From assembly GCA_040384585.1 (NCBI GenBank), contig JAZKJD010000016.1, positions 15,173 through 79,172 on the forward strand: DNA of 64,000 nt, written 5' to 3'. This document shows positions 53,176 through 61,373 of this stretch, piece after piece. The first letter of the stretch is position 1. Every line of letters begins with the position of its first letter. The position numbers were made by a program, and so were the translations under genes. Below the pieces are notes generated by a model. That model did not search any database and was not told the DNA's origin. It worked only from the letters and a program-made list of their open reading frames with translations. This DNA comes from JAZKJD01 sp040384585 (GTDB lineage Bacteria; Pseudomonadota; Gammaproteobacteria; Diplorickettsiales; Diplorickettsiaceae).

Positions 53176-54867
53176 ATCTCGTCCTAGCACATTTGAAGAT
53201 ACTTTCTCACAGGCTTTCGCAAATGATGATGATGATGATGATGATGATGTAGTTCCTTGGTTTAAATAATCAGTCGAGTATATAAAGAGAGTCTCAACTG
53301 CAATACCTTGTTGTTTACACTGCTCTGAAAAATAATTGATTTCTTTTTGATTAGGTGCATTTTCATCACAATCTACTTTCATCAGATGTGATAACCAAGG
53401 TTCTCGACCTAATGCATAAATATTAACTTTTTTGGGTTTGAACCCTTGAACCAGTTTTAAGCCTAAATCTGCATTGGAACCATTGAGGCGACGACTTTGA
53501 TCCCATTTACGATCAATCGGCTCATCTAATAATGGGCCATAAATCCAAGAAAGTGGAGCACCTTCCGATTCCATTCCCATATATAAATAATCCACTGGAC
53601 CACAAAGCTTTGCAATATGGCCCAGCAATGCAGTATCAGCCGTTCTAACATCCGCAGCAAAAATGAGATTTGTTTGACCATTACTCACTTTAAAAATAGA
53701 TTTACTCGTAATATCTAAACAACCATGTTCACCACAAAAGGGAAAAGCTGTAATGGTCATATCTCCAACCCTATAACACTCCGTACTATCGAGTTCAACA
53801 ATAGTTTTGAAACCAAGTTGATGCAAAATCCACTTTGGTGAGGGATCAATCGGTGTACCTCCCTTCGCTTTTGCAATAATCACTACTCCTACTCGACTAC
53901 GCAATTGAAGTAAAGTCTCAATACAAAAATGATCTAAGTGCAGATGAGTAATCACTATTGCATCTATCGATTCTGGTAAATCAAATAAGGTTAAACGTCT
54001 ATCAGTTAACCCAGGAAACTCGTAGGCCACCAGTGGATCCAGCAAAATAGTGGCACTTTCTGTTGTTATCTCAACGCAGGCATGCCCCCAATAACGCGTT
54101 TTCATTGTCCCATTCAATCCAGATGGTCGATCATCTTTTCGTCTACGTGTAGGCTCTGTAGCGCATTCAAAAAAAGAGCTAAACAACACATAATCTTTCT
54201 CAACTAAACCTAATGCATAAGCCAATGGATAAATATCTAGAATAGGATCAAACCTTGTCTGCACCAATTTATTCAAAATTTCTGAATCATGGTGAATTTT
54301 AATAAAAAGATGATTATCTTTTTCTAAGCGTGGTGTAGTTAGTACAAAATCTCGCTTATCGTTGAGCAACGGATAAAGCAAGATTTCTTGTAATTCAACT
54401 GAATAAGCTTTCGTGTGATAAAAAAGTGCTTCATCTATTCGATAACTAGCACGACCTGAACGCTCGTAAAAAAGTTCCGTTACCCCTTGTAAGGGCACAG
54501 GAATTTTATCTACCCAGGTCTCCAAGTTTTCACCTTGCGCTGTAGCAAGGTGCTGCCAAAGCGTTTGCTGTGCATCTGCAACGGCAAATAGATCTTGCAA
54601 TTTTTCCTGTAACTCGGCTAATAAATTTTTTACCTCGAAAAGACATTCACTCGGTAGAGAAACAAAAGGCCCTCCTTGCATCTGGCTATTTTTCAAAATA
54701 AGCTCATGCTGTTCAGGCGCACGAGAAAAGGAAAATAACAGCTTTTTAACTAAGTAACTAAAAAAACGGGGTGCGCTACAGGGACTAACTAAATAAGGAG
54801 AAGCATAATAACGCGCAATTAAAGGCTCAATGACAATGTTCCGTTTTAAATAATAAAATTTAGCCAT
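53134..54867 (-). CDS. Metallo-beta-lactamase-fold protein with a large N-terminal extension and a poly-Ser tract
   Basis: 577 aa. The MBL fold occupies about 255-515: YWGHACVEI, the metal motif THLHLDHF (His308, His310, Asp312, His313) and FAADVRT. The first 250 residues are unrecognised and have no clear signal. Near the C-terminus eight serines in a row are encoded by a nine-unit ATG/TCA microsatellite (53223-53249), and the last 14 or so residues (from DKKRCFARIATEHT) come from a palindromic repeat. It may be a hydrolase or a self-protection enzyme acting on the pathway product; function is unassigned. It lies 35 bp after the MFS gene. Confidence 0.85.
   Translation of the reverse strand: MAKFYYLKRNIVIEPLIARYYASPYLVSPCSAPRFFSYLVKKLLFSFSRAPEQHELILKNSQMQGGPFVSLPSECLFEVKNLLAELQEKLQDLFAVADAQQTLWQHLATAQGENLETWVDKIPVPLQGVTELFYERSGRASYRIDEALFYHTKAYSVELQEILLYPLLNDKRDFVLTTPRLEKDNHLFIKIHHDSEILNKLVQTRFDPILDIYPLAYALGLVEKDYVLFSSFFECATEPTRRRKDDRPSGLNGTMKTRYWGHACVEITTESATILLDPLVAYEFPGLTDRRLTLFDLPESIDAIVITHLHLDHFCIETLLQLRSRVGVVIIAKAKGGTPIDPSPKWILHQLGFKTIVELDSTECYRVGDMTITAFPFCGEHGCLDITSKSIFKVSNGQTNLIFAADVRTADTALLGHIAKLCGPVDYLYMGMESEGAPLSWIYGPLLDEPIDRKWDQSRRLNGSNADLGLKLVQGFKPKKVNIYALGREPWLSHLMKVDCDENAPNQKEINYFSEQCKQQGIAVETLFIYSTDYLNQGTTSSSSSSSSFAKACEKVSSNVLGRDKKRCFARIATEHT
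53223..53249. repeat. Trinucleotide microsatellite encoding poly-Ser
   Basis: Nine perfect tandem ATG units on the plus strand (TCA-type serine codons on the coding strand) inside the MBL-fold gene. Slippage by whole units would change the serine count; a one- or two-base slip would shift the frame. Confidence 0.95.
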
Positions 54868-54902
54868 TAGTAAGTTAATACCCTTATTTACTAAAAATGA
54901 AT

Positions 54903-56108
54903 TTATTTATTTAGCCAAGCTAGCATCACTGTCTTAAACCATAACCGTAAATATTCTTTTTCTGTATAAAGCATCAAAAATAACTGTATAAACGCAATAC
55001 TTGCAATGATCAAAAAAAACTGAAATATGGTGACATGAATCACATAACTTAATAATGCAATAGCTGTCACCGTTAATACAACCGATAGCATCGTAGCCAA
55101 TAAAATAGTGGAATTAATCACACTCGTCTCTATAGCTTGCAAAAAAGCAGCCCGAGCGATGACACGTAGAAAGGTAAAACTACTACCAAATAGTATCGAA
55201 AAAATAAATAAAATAGGTAAAGTAAATGAATAATATAATCCGATAATAGCGATTAAAAGCAATAAGGGGGAAAATTTAAGTCCCGTGGAGTCTCTAAATC
55301 GGGTGTAAAAAATCATCATTACTGAGGCAGAACAACCACCCAGTGCAACTCCGCAAACAAGCCAACCCAGCATTTGACCCAAATCATGAAACCGTACAGC
55401 AGCCCACGGTCCAGTAATTAAATTAAATAATTGCTGAAGCGGTAGTAATAATAAAAATAGTATAAAAATAAATAACCTATCTACAGACTGAAAAATGGTG
55501 TGGATAAATTTAGCAAAGCTGACTCGTGCTCTATCTAAAACAGGAGTAAATGCAGCCTGCTCTTGATAACCATATATTGCTAAAATACCTAAAGCCTCCA
55601 GGAAAAATGCGAAAAAAAATAGTTCGGCCAAAGACCAAATATTTAATAAAAAACTGGCTATTATTGCACCCAAAGCCATACCAAGTTGAGTTCCTAGTAA
55701 ACTAACACTTTCAGTCTGTCTCAAACACATTTTTTGTGCTAGGGCTTTAGAAATTCTCGCCGCAGTACTTTGATAAATAAAAAAACCCAAGTCATAGAAA
55801 ACAATGACAAAATAGATGATATTAGATAGATTTTTATAGTGTAGTGTACCTACACTCAATAATAGTAAAAATGCTGTGCGCAGCCATTTTATCGTTAAAA
55901 GCTGGTAATGAGTTGGAACTTTATCCATTTTTGGCGCCAAAAAAAATGCCGAAATAACAAAAGGAATCATCGCCAAAAGAAATACATTGCCTAATGGGAT
56001 AAGTGGATTTTTAAAGTTAGAAAAATAACCTGCTATCCCCACAAAAAATATACCTTGAGGTAAATAAATAGACAGTGTTATGAGAAAAAAACTAATAATA
56101 TTTTTCAT
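54903..56108 (-). CDS. MFS-type transporter, likely product exporter
   Basis: 401 aa with about 12 hydrophobic segments spread from residue 5 to 385, a short cytoplasmic loop near 200-215 and few conserved charged residues, as in major facilitator superfamily drug/H+ antiporters. It begins with a hydrophobic first helix straight after MKN. Its place between the carbamoyltransferase gene (17 bp upstream) and the MBL-fold gene (35 bp downstream) suggests export of the product. Substrate and direction are inferred. Confidence 0.82.
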   Translation of the reverse strand: MKNIISFFLITLSIYLPQGIFFVGIAGYFSNFKNPLIPLGNVFLLAMIPFVISAFFLAPKMDKVPTHYQLLTIKWLRTAFLLLLSVGTLHYKNLSNIIYFVIVFYDLGFFIYQSTAARISKALAQKMCLRQTESVSLLGTQLGMALGAIIASFLLNIWSLAELFFFAFFLEALGILAIYGYQEQAAFTPVLDRARVSFAKFIHTIFQSVDRLFIFILFLLLLPLQQLFNLITGPWAAVRFHDLGQMLGWLVCGVALGGCSASVMMIFYTRFRDSTGLKFSPLLLLIAIIGLYYSFTLPILFIFSILFGSSFTFLRVIARAAFLQAIETSVINSTILLATMLSVVLTVTAIALLSYVIHVTIFQFFLIIASIAFIQLFLMLYTEKEYLRLWFKTVMLAWLNK

Positions 56109-56125
56109 TTTATAAAAAAATCATC

Positions 56126-57886
56126 CTAATTAACCGTTATCAAAAAATTACCCATAAATAATGCATCAAGTTTTGTCGAAATTAGAGTTCTAATGGCTTC
56201 CTCTGGCGTACACACAATGGGTTGTCCTCTCATATTAAAAGAAGTATTCAATACTAAAGGAATACCTGAAAACTGCTCAACTGCATCGAGCAAAAGCCAA
56301 TATTTTTCAGCATAACGTCTATTAACTGTTTGAATACGCGCAGTACCATCAACATGTGTAACCGCTGGTAAAATGGATTTATATTCATCTTTAACGGGTA
56401 CTGTATAAAGCATATGCGGAAACTCACGTCCGCGAGGTATGTCAAAATAATGATGAGCCGTTTCAAATTTAACTGAAGGAGCAAAAGGACGAAAAGATTC
56501 TCGCTGTTTAATTAATAAATTAATACGATCACGCATGCTAGGATCAGTAGGGTCCGCCAATATACTACGATTACCTAAGGCCCTAGGTCCAAACTCCATA
56601 CGGTCTTGTACCCAAGCAATTATCTTTCGATTTGTTATCCATTTCGCCGCTTCTTTAATAACATCGGAAAGAGAAAACTCTTTATAGGTAATTTGGCCAG
56701 TAAACTTTTCAATTGCTTTTTTATAATCGTCTTCATGAAAATCTGGGCCAAAATAAGGCAAATCAAAAGGCGACATACAGGGAAGACCTCTTCCTTTTTG
56801 ATGAGCTTGGATCATAGCCGCCCCTATAGCGGTCCCTGCATCATTTGCTGCGGGCTGTATATAGATATCTTTAAACAGGGCTTTACGTAAAAGATTGCCA
56901 TTAGCAGTACAATTTAAAGCAACGCCTCCAGCCATACAAAGCTTTTCTAAACCAGTTGTTTCTTGCCAAAAACCAAGAATATGTGAGAGTGCTTCTTCTA
57001 GTGTATTCTGTAAAGCTGCTGCCAGATCTTTATGTTCTTGCGTAATAGCAGATTCAGGTGCACGCGGTGCAAAAAAATTCTCTGATAACCATTTCCGAAA
57101 ACCACGGCCAGTCTGTCTATCCGTTTCTGTTGTATTTAATTTAAATTTTTTAATAAAAATATGACCTTGATCACGATATTCAATAATTTCATTAAATAAC
57201 TGTTGATATCTTTTTTTATCTCCATAAGGTGCTAAACCCATGACTTTATATTCATCAGAGTTAATATAAAAACCTAAATGTGCTGTAATTTGAGAATACA
57301 ATACACCCAGCGAACTAAATAAATTATAATTTTTCAGCAAATTGATTTTTTCATTTTCAGCAGAAAATAATGAAAGGCTATGCATTTCACCGATACCATC
57401 AGCAATTAAAACCAATGCCGAGTCAAATTGGCTTGGATAATAGGCTGTCGCTGCATGTGCTAGATGATGATTAACTGATATAAATTTATCATTAATGACT
57501 GAGATTGGGAAATAGTTTTTCCATAAATTGATTTGTAGCTGTTGATCGAGAACTTGCTGGTAATATAGGCGGCTATCTTGGGTTTCTAAAAACAATGAAC
57601 GATAAGGTTGATAATTAAATCCATGACAAATATAGTCCAAATCACTTAAAGTTAACCCTGCTTTCTGTAAACAATAATTAACTGCATTGATAGGAAAATT
57701 ACAGGTATATTTTTCTCCATTAAAACGCTCCTCTTCAACAGCTGCTATTAACTGATTATCAACCATAATACAAGCAGCTGAATCCAATCCTTGGCACATG
57801 CGATATTCCTGCTCAGTAAAATCGCTATAGAAACTCTTACGAAAGTTTATAGCACCATGCAATCCACTATATCCTAATATATTCAA
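56126..57886 (-). CDS. NodU/CmcH-family O-carbamoyltransferase
   Basis: Transfers a carbamoyl group from carbamoyl phosphate to a hydroxyl of a small molecule through a carbamoyladenylate. The 586 aa protein has the ASKHA N-terminal part with NHHLAHA at 139-145 (metal-binding histidines), LVLIADGIGE and MAGGVALNCTANGNLL, and a C-terminal carbamoyltransferase domain with WVQDRMEFGPRALGNRSILADP and RESFRPFAPSV. The length fits NodU, CmcH and TobZ (about 550-600). It is the first gene of the operon. Its donor would come from CarAB, encoded at 0.6-4.8 kb in this window. Confidence 0.94.
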   Translation of the reverse strand: MNILGYSGLHGAINFRKSFYSDFTEQEYRMCQGLDSAACIMVDNQLIAAVEEERFNGEKYTCNFPINAVNYCLQKAGLTLSDLDYICHGFNYQPYRSLFLETQDSRLYYQQVLDQQLQINLWKNYFPISVINDKFISVNHHLAHAATAYYPSQFDSALVLIADGIGEMHSLSLFSAENEKINLLKNYNLFSSLGVLYSQITAHLGFYINSDEYKVMGLAPYGDKKRYQQLFNEIIEYRDQGHIFIKKFKLNTTETDRQTGRGFRKWLSENFFAPRAPESAITQEHKDLAAALQNTLEEALSHILGFWQETTGLEKLCMAGGVALNCTANGNLLRKALFKDIYIQPAANDAGTAIGAAMIQAHQKGRGLPCMSPFDLPYFGPDFHEDDYKKAIEKFTGQITYKEFSLSDVIKEAAKWITNRKIIAWVQDRMEFGPRALGNRSILADPTDPSMRDRINLLIKQRESFRPFAPSVKFETAHHYFDIPRGREFPHMLYTVPVKDEYKSILPAVTHVDGTARIQTVNRRYAEKYWLLLDAVEQFSGIPLVLNTSFNMRGQPIVCTPEEAIRTLISTKLDALFMGNFLITVN

Positions 57887-58316
57887 CGTAAATCCCTTTT
57901 TTCAAAAAACTAAAACGGGTGCTGTTTAAATAAAAAATAAATTCAAAAAAAACTGCAGCATATAGAATTTCCTTTTCACGCATAATTTTCTACACTAATT
58001 TTCAATTATACCCATTGTACTTTAAAAAGTATGGATGCTTCTATAATATGTAAATTAAGTAATGAAATGCCTCTAGGAAGTTTTTCAGTAATTTCTTACC
58101 TCAAATAAAATAAAAGAATTTTTATACTTTTATAAAATCAAATTTAAGAACAAACATTACTGATCCGTTCCATTCAATGTAACTTGTTCTTTGGTTAAAT
58201 GCATTAAAAATAATCCTTTTTCATCGGCAAGCTTATAAGCTCTTTCCCTAGGCTTCGCGCTGCGTATGGTTACATCTTTAAATGGTATTTGCTGGCATCT
58301 TATTATTTTGATATAT

Positions 58317-58352
58317 AAATACCCCCACTTGAGCTTAAATGTTGGGGTATTT
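58317..58352. terminator. Possible intrinsic terminator hairpin
   Basis: Nine-bp arms AAATACCCC (58317-58325) and GGGGTATTT (58344-58352) with an 18-nt loop, bounded by A- and T-rich sequence. It may back up the ssrA terminator or insulate the operon promoter. Confidence 0.4.
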
Positions 58353-58375
58353 CTTAAACTTTATTGGAAGAACTA

Positions 58376-58407
58376 TAAATAAAAACCCCTTATTTACAAG
58401 GGGTTTT
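58376..58407 (-). terminator. Intrinsic terminator of ssrA
   Basis: Ten-bp perfect arms AAAACCCCTT (58382-58391) and AAGGGGTTTT (58398-58407) with a 6-nt loop. On the minus strand the stem is followed by a TTTATTTAT run, 30 bp after the tmRNA CCA end. Confidence 0.85.
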
Positions 58408-58438
58408 AGATAATTTTGGAAGTATTGAGATGAAAATT

Positions 58439-58847
58439 TGGTGGAGGCGGTGGGAATCGAACCCACGTCCGCCAATCCGCTGCCCTTGGCACTACATGTT
58501 TAGTGCAATCTTTAAAGTTAATCGATAAATCCCCGATTGACAGGGAATTTACCAACGAGCCTGTTTGGTTTTAGTAGCTTTTGCCTTAGGCAGACTAAGC
58601 TACGAGCTTGTCAAATATGACCACTCCCTCCACATACAAGCCTATGAAGTTCATGGCGCTGTGCCGTTTTTAAGGCGGCGTCAACATTGCAAAAATACTA
58701 CCGGTTAGGCAGCAATAGCAACGTCGTTTTCAGCGGAGATATAGTCGTCGTTTGCAACTATAAGTTTGCAACATGATTAACGAGGCAAAGTTGCGTCCTC
58801 GACATGCGCCTTGGGGTTTGTAACCGACGTCGAAGCCGATCGCCCCC
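58439..58847 (-). ncRNA. ssrA: Transfer-messenger RNA (tmRNA)
   Basis: 409 nt on the minus strand. The 5' end GGGGGCGATCGGCTTCGACG and 3' end GGTTCGATTCCCACCGCC...CCA form the tRNA-like acceptor (7-bp stem) and T-arm. The reading frame resumes within AACTTATAGTTGCAAACGAC, giving the tag ANDDYISAENDVAIAA followed by TAA, with the AA ending that ClpXP recognises. It rescues stalled ribosomes together with SmpB, encoded 169 bp upstream on the same strand. The AND...A start and ...AIAA end differ only modestly from E. coli. Confidence 0.97.
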
Positions 58848-58855
58848 TAGCCTTT

Positions 58856-58884
58856 ATTATACCCTATTTTTGGTCATAAACCCC
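58856..58884 (-). promoter_or_regulatory. Probable ssrA promoter
   Basis: A perfect -10 TATAAT (58856-58861, minus strand) lies 8 nt before the tmRNA 5' end. The -35 at about 58879-58884 (GGGGTT) is weak. Confidence 0.6.
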
Positions 58885-58920
58885 TTATTTTTCAGTCAAT
58901 AGGGTTTTTATCTCTTCTGT

Positions 58921-58984
58921 ACAGTACAAAAATTAAAAAGCAGCAGAGGCAACAGCGACCCGTGCTAGCAATTTTTTGTACTGT
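58921..58984. repeat. Inverted repeat between smpB and ssrA
   Basis: Arms ACAGTACAAAAATT (58921-58934) and AATTTTTTGTACTGT (58970-58984) with a 35-nt loop rich in GC. It may end smpB transcription or be a remnant of a mobile element. Confidence 0.6.
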
Positions 58985-59016
58985 GCACAATTGTCAATAC
59001 ACCCTAAGTAAAATGC

Positions 59017-59493
59017 TTATCTGGAAAAACGCTGTAAACGCATCTTTTCTCGCTGCCAATCCCTTTCCTTTAAGGCGGCGCGTTTATCATGCTCTTTTTT
59101 ACCTAGTGCCAAACCTATTTCCAGTTTGACGCGGTTTTTTTTCCAATACAATTTTAAGGCGATAATGGTATGGCCTTTACGCGCAAGCTCACCCGCTAAT
59201 TTACTCAATTCACGCTCATTTAGCAGCAATTTTCGCGTCCTAGTTGGATCAGGTCGAGTATGTTGAATAGAAATAGTAGGTAACGGTGTAATATGACAAC
59301 CTAAAAGCCAAGCCTCGCTATTTTTTAATACCACGTAACTCTCACTCAACTGAGCACGCCCACTGCGCAAACTCTTGACTTCCCAGCCCTGAAGAACAAG
59401 ACCCGCTTCCAAGGCCTGTTTAACAAAGTAATCATGACGTGCCCGTCTGTTTAAGGCAATCGTGCTGCCTTGCGATGCTTTTTTAGAACTCAT
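59017..59493 (-). CDS. smpB: SsrA-binding protein SmpB
   Basis: Binds the tRNA-like domain of tmRNA for trans-translation. The 158 aa protein has NRRARHDYFV, the conserved GLVLQGWEVKSLRSGRAQLSESYV, TRTRKLLLNERELSKLAG and a basic C-terminal tail (KKEHDKRAALKERDWQREKMR) that enters the decoding centre. ssrA follows on the same strand. Confidence 0.97.
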   Translation of the reverse strand: MSSKKASQGSTIALNRRARHDYFVKQALEAGLVLQGWEVKSLRSGRAQLSESYVVLKNSEAWLLGCHITPLPTISIQHTRPDPTRTRKLLLNERELSKLAGELARKGHTIIALKLYWKKNRVKLEIGLALGKKEHDKRAALKERDWQREKMRLQRFSR

Positions 59494-59497
59494 ACGA

Positions 59498-59560
59498 TAT
59501 ACTCATTGTACTTGAAGTTGTGAATTTGAAAGTTTCGCATTTTCAAGCGCGAGCGGTATA
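59498..59560. repeat. Palindromic repeat family P1, short copy
   Basis: Between smpB and ratA: TATACTCATTGTACTTGAAG...GCATTTTCAAGCGCGAGCGGTATA, with the P1 end modules in inverted order. Confidence 0.75.
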
Positions 59561-59625
59561 CTCCACAGTTTTAGGCTTTATTGTACAGACTCCAACTAGC
59601 AAATGTATAAAACAGAGTCTATTAA

Positions 59626-60069
59626 ATGATTATGCCGACTATTCAAGAAAGTTTAGAAGTACCCTATAATGTGGCAGAGATGTATACACTCGTCAATCAT
59701 ATCGAAGCTTATGCAGAATTTCTGCCGTGGTGCACTAAAAGTAAAATAGTAAGCCAGGATGAAGATAGCATACAAGCTAACCTTACTTTGCGTGGAGGCG
59801 GTTTTTCTAGATCCTTTACAACGACTAACCGTTTGCAAAAAAATAAAATGATCGAGATTAGCCTCATCGACGGTCCTTTTCGGCAATTAGAAGGCTTTTG
59901 GACATTTGAACCTACTAAAAAAGGTTGTACAGTTCGTTTGCACTTAGAATTTGAATTCGCAAGTCATTTGATAGCGTTTGCTTTTTCACCTATTTTTGAA
60001 CAAATCGCCCATACACTTATTCAAGCTTTTTCTGATAGAGCGAAACAAATTTATGGGAAACGTAACTAA
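59626..60069 (+). CDS. ratA: RatA/Coq10-family START-domain protein
   Basis: 147 aa of the polyketide cyclase/START fold. Signatures are VPYNVAEMYTLVNHIEAYAEFLPWC and the C-terminal SPIFEQIAHTLIQAFSDRAKQIYG. In E. coli RatA (YfjG) was reported to block 70S assembly; eukaryotic homologues (Coq10) bind ubiquinone, and quinone handling is an equally likely role. It follows divergent smpB and precedes rnfH by 24 bp, the conserved smpB-ratA-rnfH-bamE neighbourhood. An ATG two codons in is an alternative start. Confidence 0.9.
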   Translation: MIMPTIQESLEVPYNVAEMYTLVNHIEAYAEFLPWCTKSKIVSQDEDSIQANLTLRGGGFSRSFTTTNRLQKNKMIEISLIDGPFRQLEGFWTFEPTKKGCTVRLHLEFEFASHLIAFAFSPIFEQIAHTLIQAFSDRAKQIYGKRN

Positions 60070-60093
60070 ACTAGGCAGTTCTAGAACCTAACT

Positions 60094-60399
60094 ATGTCAA
60101 TACAAATCGAAATAGCCTTTGCCAATGAGCAAACTCAAATTGTTAACCCTGTCTCTGTACCCGATATCTGCTGTGTAGAAACTGCCATTCAATATTCCGG
60201 CATTTTAATACAGTTACCTAAGATTGATTTAACAAAAAATAAGGTGGGGATCTTCGGTAAGATTTGCCCACTTAACACATTAGTACAGCCTGGCGACAGA
60301 ATAGAAATTTATCACGCTCTAACCATAGACCCCAAAAAAAACAGAAGGAATCGTGCAAAAAAACAAAAGACTACCTTATCAACACACCCCAATCAGTGA
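60094..60399 (+). CDS. rnfH: RnfH family ubiquitin-like protein
   Basis: 101 aa beta-grasp protein of the RnfH/UPF0125 family. The family end motif GDRIEIYHALTIDPKKNRRNRAKK is complete, and VGIFGKICPLNTLVQPGDRIE matches the core. Function is unknown; it is regularly found beside ratA, as here. Confidence 0.9.
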   Translation: MSIQIEIAFANEQTQIVNPVSVPDICCVETAIQYSGILIQLPKIDLTKNKVGIFGKICPLNTLVQPGDRIEIYHALTIDPKKNRRNRAKKQKTTLSTHPNQ

Positions 60400-60427
60400 C
60401 ACATCAGGAATACTTTAAATTACGGTC

Positions 60428-60727
60428 TTAGTTTGTTTTAATGCTCCTCAGCCGACCCCCTGAGAAAATAAGCGTTACATGCCGTTGAATGGCTTCACCA
60501 TGGCCCGGTTGATAAAAATAAACGTAATCGCTGCGATTCGACTGGAAAGCAGCTTGTAAAACGCAACTACCTAAGAGATAACGAACTTGCTCCTCTGTCA
60601 TACCGAGTTTTAATTGCTCTATGGTAGACTGTTTAAGTATATTTCCTTGCTGTATATCAGGACGGTAGATAATACTGCATGCTGAAAGCACAAATAGTAA
60701 AAAAAAGCTAATAGCCCACTTTGTCAT
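60428..60727 (-). CDS. bamE: Outer membrane protein assembly factor BamE
   Basis: Small lipoprotein of the BAM complex, about 99 aa. The lipoprotein signal ISFFLLFVLSAC ends in the lipobox LSAC. The SmpA/OmlA fold shows in KLGMTEEQVRYLLGSC and the C-terminal HVTLIFSGGRLRSI. The frame continues seven codons upstream to a GTG at 60748, but the ATG at 60725-60727 starts just before the signal sequence. It is convergent with rnfH and divergent from fur, as in many gammaproteobacteria. Confidence 0.93.
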   Translation of the reverse strand: MTKWAISFFLLFVLSACSIIYRPDIQQGNILKQSTIEQLKLGMTEEQVRYLLGSCVLQAAFQSNRSDYVYFYQPGHGEAIQRHVTLIFSGGRLRSIKTN

Positions 60728-60776
60728 AAAAATAATCATTATAAACACTAAGTTTAAGGAGTGTAGAGATACTCTA

Positions 60777-61202
60777 ATGGATAATCAACAACTACGCGAA
60801 GCTGGATTAAAAGTAACGGGTCCAAGATTAAAAATCTTGCAGTTACTTGAGAGAGCTACAACCCGCCATTTAAGCGCGGAAGATATTTATAAAGCACTGT
60901 TGGAATCAGGAGAAGATATCGGACTAGCTACCGTTTATCGAGTATTAACCCAATTTAAATCCGCCGATTTGGTTAAGCGGCAAAATTTTGAAGAAGGTTA
61001 TTTTGTCTTTGAACTTAATCAAGGCACCCACCATGACCACTTAGTTTGTATAAAATGCGGCAAAGTGGATGAATTTGTGGATAAAACAATTGAGCGGCGG
61101 CAAAAAGCCGTCGCCAAGCGCGCCGCTTATAAAATGACGGATCATAGTTTAATTATTTACGGCGTTTGCCGCCTATGTTCCAAAAAATACCCCTCGAAAT
61201 AA
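60777..61202 (+). CDS. fur: Ferric uptake regulator Fur
   Basis: Iron-sensing transcriptional repressor of 141 aa. The DNA-binding winged helix spans about 1-80 (VTGPRLKILQLLE, IGLATVYRVLTQF). Metal ligands follow: HHDHLVCIKCGKVDEF with His85, His86, His88, Cys91 and Cys94, and a second pair Cys131 and Cys134 (CRLC). It is divergent from bamE, the usual neighbour. Confidence 0.97.
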   Translation: MDNQQLREAGLKVTGPRLKILQLLERATTRHLSAEDIYKALLESGEDIGLATVYRVLTQFKSADLVKRQNFEEGYFVFELNQGTHHDHLVCIKCGKVDEFVDKTIERRQKAVAKRAAYKMTDHSLIIYGVCRLCSKKYPSK

Positions 61203-61256
61203 ACCTTAGCAACAGAACTAGGTAATAGCAATACGATCCGCTTTACGCAAATCACC

Positions 61257-61373
61257 GTACTTTTTTAATTTCGCGATGGCCAAATCGTTGATATGCCGAG
61301 TGAATTTTATCGTTCATTATTAAACGGAAAAACCATTCGGCACTGTAAAGGTAAAAAGGCAGTCTATTCACCT
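61257..61373 (+). pseudogene. Possible coding remnant downstream of fur
   Basis: A stretch reads RDGQIVDMPSEFYRSLL and continues for about 20 more codons to a TGA, overlapping the 3' end of the ankyrin gene on the other strand. An in-frame stop lies just before it and there is no start signal. It may be the tail of a decayed gene; I do not recognise the family. Confidence 0.25.

Larger units (their letters stand above)
57887..58438. other. Intergenic region upstream of the biosynthetic operon and downstream of ssrA
   Basis: 552 bp with no credible gene. On the minus strand TATAAT occurs at 58004-58009, about 120 bp before the carbamoyltransferase start, and could be a -10 box, with no good -35. 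The stretch 58010-58035 resembles a P1 repeat end (TATACCCATTGTACTT). Two hairpins lie at 58317-58352 and 58376-58407. Confidence 0.5.

Noticed and set aside
59626..60399. RatA-RnfH as a toxin-antitoxin module
   Set aside because: The pair is part of a conserved housekeeping neighbourhood and RatA is a START/Coq10-type protein; sequence gives no support for a selfish module.
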